Part shown: in pieces, positions 13,785 through 14,397 of the stretch
Layout: the number at the start of each line of letters is the position of its first letter
Position numbering within the stretch: position 1 is the first letter of the stretch
NCBI GenBank assembly: GCA_025458365.1
Contig: JALOSP010000010.1
Coordinates: 1 to 14,397, forward strand
Reading direction: 5' to 3'
Source: Hyphomonadaceae bacterium
Lineage (GTDB): Bacteria; Pseudomonadota; Alphaproteobacteria; Caulobacterales; Aquidulcibacteraceae
Length of the DNA stretch: 14,397 bases
The notes under the pieces: generated by a model
Seen by the model: only the letters and a program-made list of their open reading frames with translations
Told to the model about the DNA's origin: nothing
Databases searched by the model: none
Program-made: the position numbers and the translations under genes

Positions 13785-13869
13785 GGCCTGTGTCGCGAAT
13801 AAAGCCGCCTTCTCACCGCTGTGCGGCTGCGGTGCTGCCTGCGCGGACGGCATCCTGTGCCACCCGCCG

Positions 13870-13883
13870 TTGCACAAGTGCAA
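13870..13883. promoter_or_regulatory. Perfect 14-bp palindrome, candidate operator
   Basis: TTGCAC-AA-GTGCAA is a fully symmetric site in the divergent region, 149 bp before the TonB receptor start and 184 bp before the SCP2 start. The symmetry and size fit a dimeric repressor or activator site. The cognate regulator is not in the window. Confidence 0.45.
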
Positions 13884-14032
13884 CAATCTGTATCGGAGTG
13901 CGCGAAATGGCCTTCACATGACAGTTCCGCGATAGTTACGCGACATGAGACAGGCTAGCGCCGCGCCAACCTTGACCCGGGCGCCCGCAACCGTCGTGCA
14001 GTTCCGCCCTCATCCGCAGGACCTTTCTCCCA

Positions 14033-14397
14033 ATGGCTGTCACAACCGCTTCCCCCCTCAAGAACGCCCTTCTGGGTTCGGCTCTGGTTCCTGCCCTGAT
14101 CTTGGGCGGTCTGGCCGTCAGCCCGGCTGCCGCCCAGACTGCAGCGCCCGCAGCCACAAACGATGGTCTTGAGGTGATCGTGGTGACGGCCCGCAAACGG
14201 GAGGAAAACACCCAGGACGTGCCAGGCTCGATCACTGCCATCCGCGGCGATGCCCTGACCACACTGACCTCCGGCGGAGCAGACATCGGCTCTGCCATGT
14301 CGGCGCGGGTGCCTTCGGTTGTGGTCGAAAGCTCGTTCGGGCGCACCTTTCCGCGGTTCTATATCCGCGGCCTCGGCAATACCGATTTCGACCTGAA
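14033..14397 (+). CDS. TonB-dependent outer-membrane receptor, N-terminal fragment
   Basis: TonB-dependent receptors import siderophores, vitamins, sugars or other large nutrients across the outer membrane using energy from TonB-ExbBD. The visible 121 residues start with a signal peptide (MAVTTASPLKNALLGSALV, then PALILGGLAVSPAAAQ, cleavage after AAA or AAAQ). The TonB box follows as EVIVVTARKREE, then the start of the plug domain (VPGSITAIRGDAL, ARVPSVVVESSFG, FYIRGLGNTDFD). The gene runs off the window end, so the barrel and substrate class are unknown. The ATG at 14033 is preceded by AGGA at an 11-nt distance, a weak but acceptable site. An upstream in-frame extension was not needed, because the signal begins here. 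Placement opposite an SCP2/lysophospholipase unit hints at lipid or sterol-like substrates only weakly. Confidence 0.92.
   Translation, partial: MAVTTASPLKNALLGSALVPALILGGLAVSPAAAQTAAPAATNDGLEVIVVTARKREENTQDVPGSITAIRGDALTTLTSGGADIGSAMSARVPSVVVESSFGRTFPRFYIRGLGNTDFDL

Larger units (their letters stand above)
13686..14032. other. Divergent intergenic region between SCP2 gene and TonB receptor
   Basis: This 347-bp stretch has no supported gene. It holds a near-palindrome at 13750-13765 (CGTTGTCCGGGCAACG), the second copy of the 18-bp repeat (13767-13784), the perfect 14-bp palindrome at 13870-13883, and a CGCG-ATAGTTA-CGCG dyad at about 13929-13943. It should contain promoters for both flanking genes, but no convincing -35/-10 pair could be assigned. 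Confidence 0.6.

Noticed and set aside
13686..13886. N-terminal extension of the SCP2 gene to 13886
   Set aside because: The strong GGGAGG before ATG 13685 and the SCP2 domain boundary favour the short form; the extension is low complexity.
1..14397. tRNA, rRNA, CRISPR array or transposase gene
   Set aside because: None was seen on either strand; no regularly spaced repeats beyond those listed and no DDE or tyrosine recombinase motifs in the frames.

Overview
This is a GC-rich window from an alphaproteobacterium, most likely a member of the Sphingomonadales. That placement rests on a DUF2794 protein, a TonB-dependent receptor with a typical sphingomonad signal peptide and TonB box, GTG starts with 4-bp GTGA/ATGA overlaps, and palindromic repeat elements whose outer arms read ctcccccgc...gcggggg, a style familiar from sphingomonad intergenic regions. 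It is inference from gene content; no rRNA or other marker gene is present.

Region 1 (1-4906, + strand) is the distal half of a type IV secretion system operon: the 3' end of a virB6-like gene, then virB8, virB9, virB10 and virB11. Every junction is a 4-bp stop/start overlap, so translation is probably coupled. There is no room for virB7 between virB6 and virB8. No relaxase or coupling protein is visible, so conjugation versus effector export cannot be decided here. The striking feature is a palindromic repeat of about 120 bp lying in frame inside the 5' end of virB9, between the start codon and the signal peptide.

Region 2 (4907-6003) is a boundary zone. A hairpin-rich stretch follows virB11, then comes a convergent vapBC toxin-antitoxin pair on the - strand. 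A 12-bp sequence containing GGGGACA flanks the pair in inverted orientation, and a perfect 11-bp-arm palindrome and three 7-bp tandem repeats lie upstream of vapB.

Region 3 (6004-10007) is chromosomal housekeeping DNA. On the - strand are a DUF2794 gene and a PhoD-family phosphatase/phosphodiesterase; a plausible Pho box lies upstream of the latter. Divergent from these is a + strand pair: tag (3-methyladenine DNA glycosylase I) overlapped by an RluD-family pseudouridine synthase.

Region 4 (10008-13685, - strand genes) starts with a second palindromic element between convergent genes. It then holds a small gene of unknown function whose ribosome binding site is locked in a perfect hairpin, a soluble hybrid histidine kinase, and a two-gene lipid-related unit (SCP2 sterol-binding protein, then an alpha/beta hydrolase of the lysophospholipase type). 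The last 365 bases hold the start of a divergent TonB-dependent receptor, cut by the window end; a 14-bp palindrome lies in the shared upstream region.

I do not see a clearly new multi-gene system. The most unusual items are the repeat domesticated into virB9, the sequestered Shine-Dalgarno at 10510-10534, and the inverted repeats bracketing vapBC.
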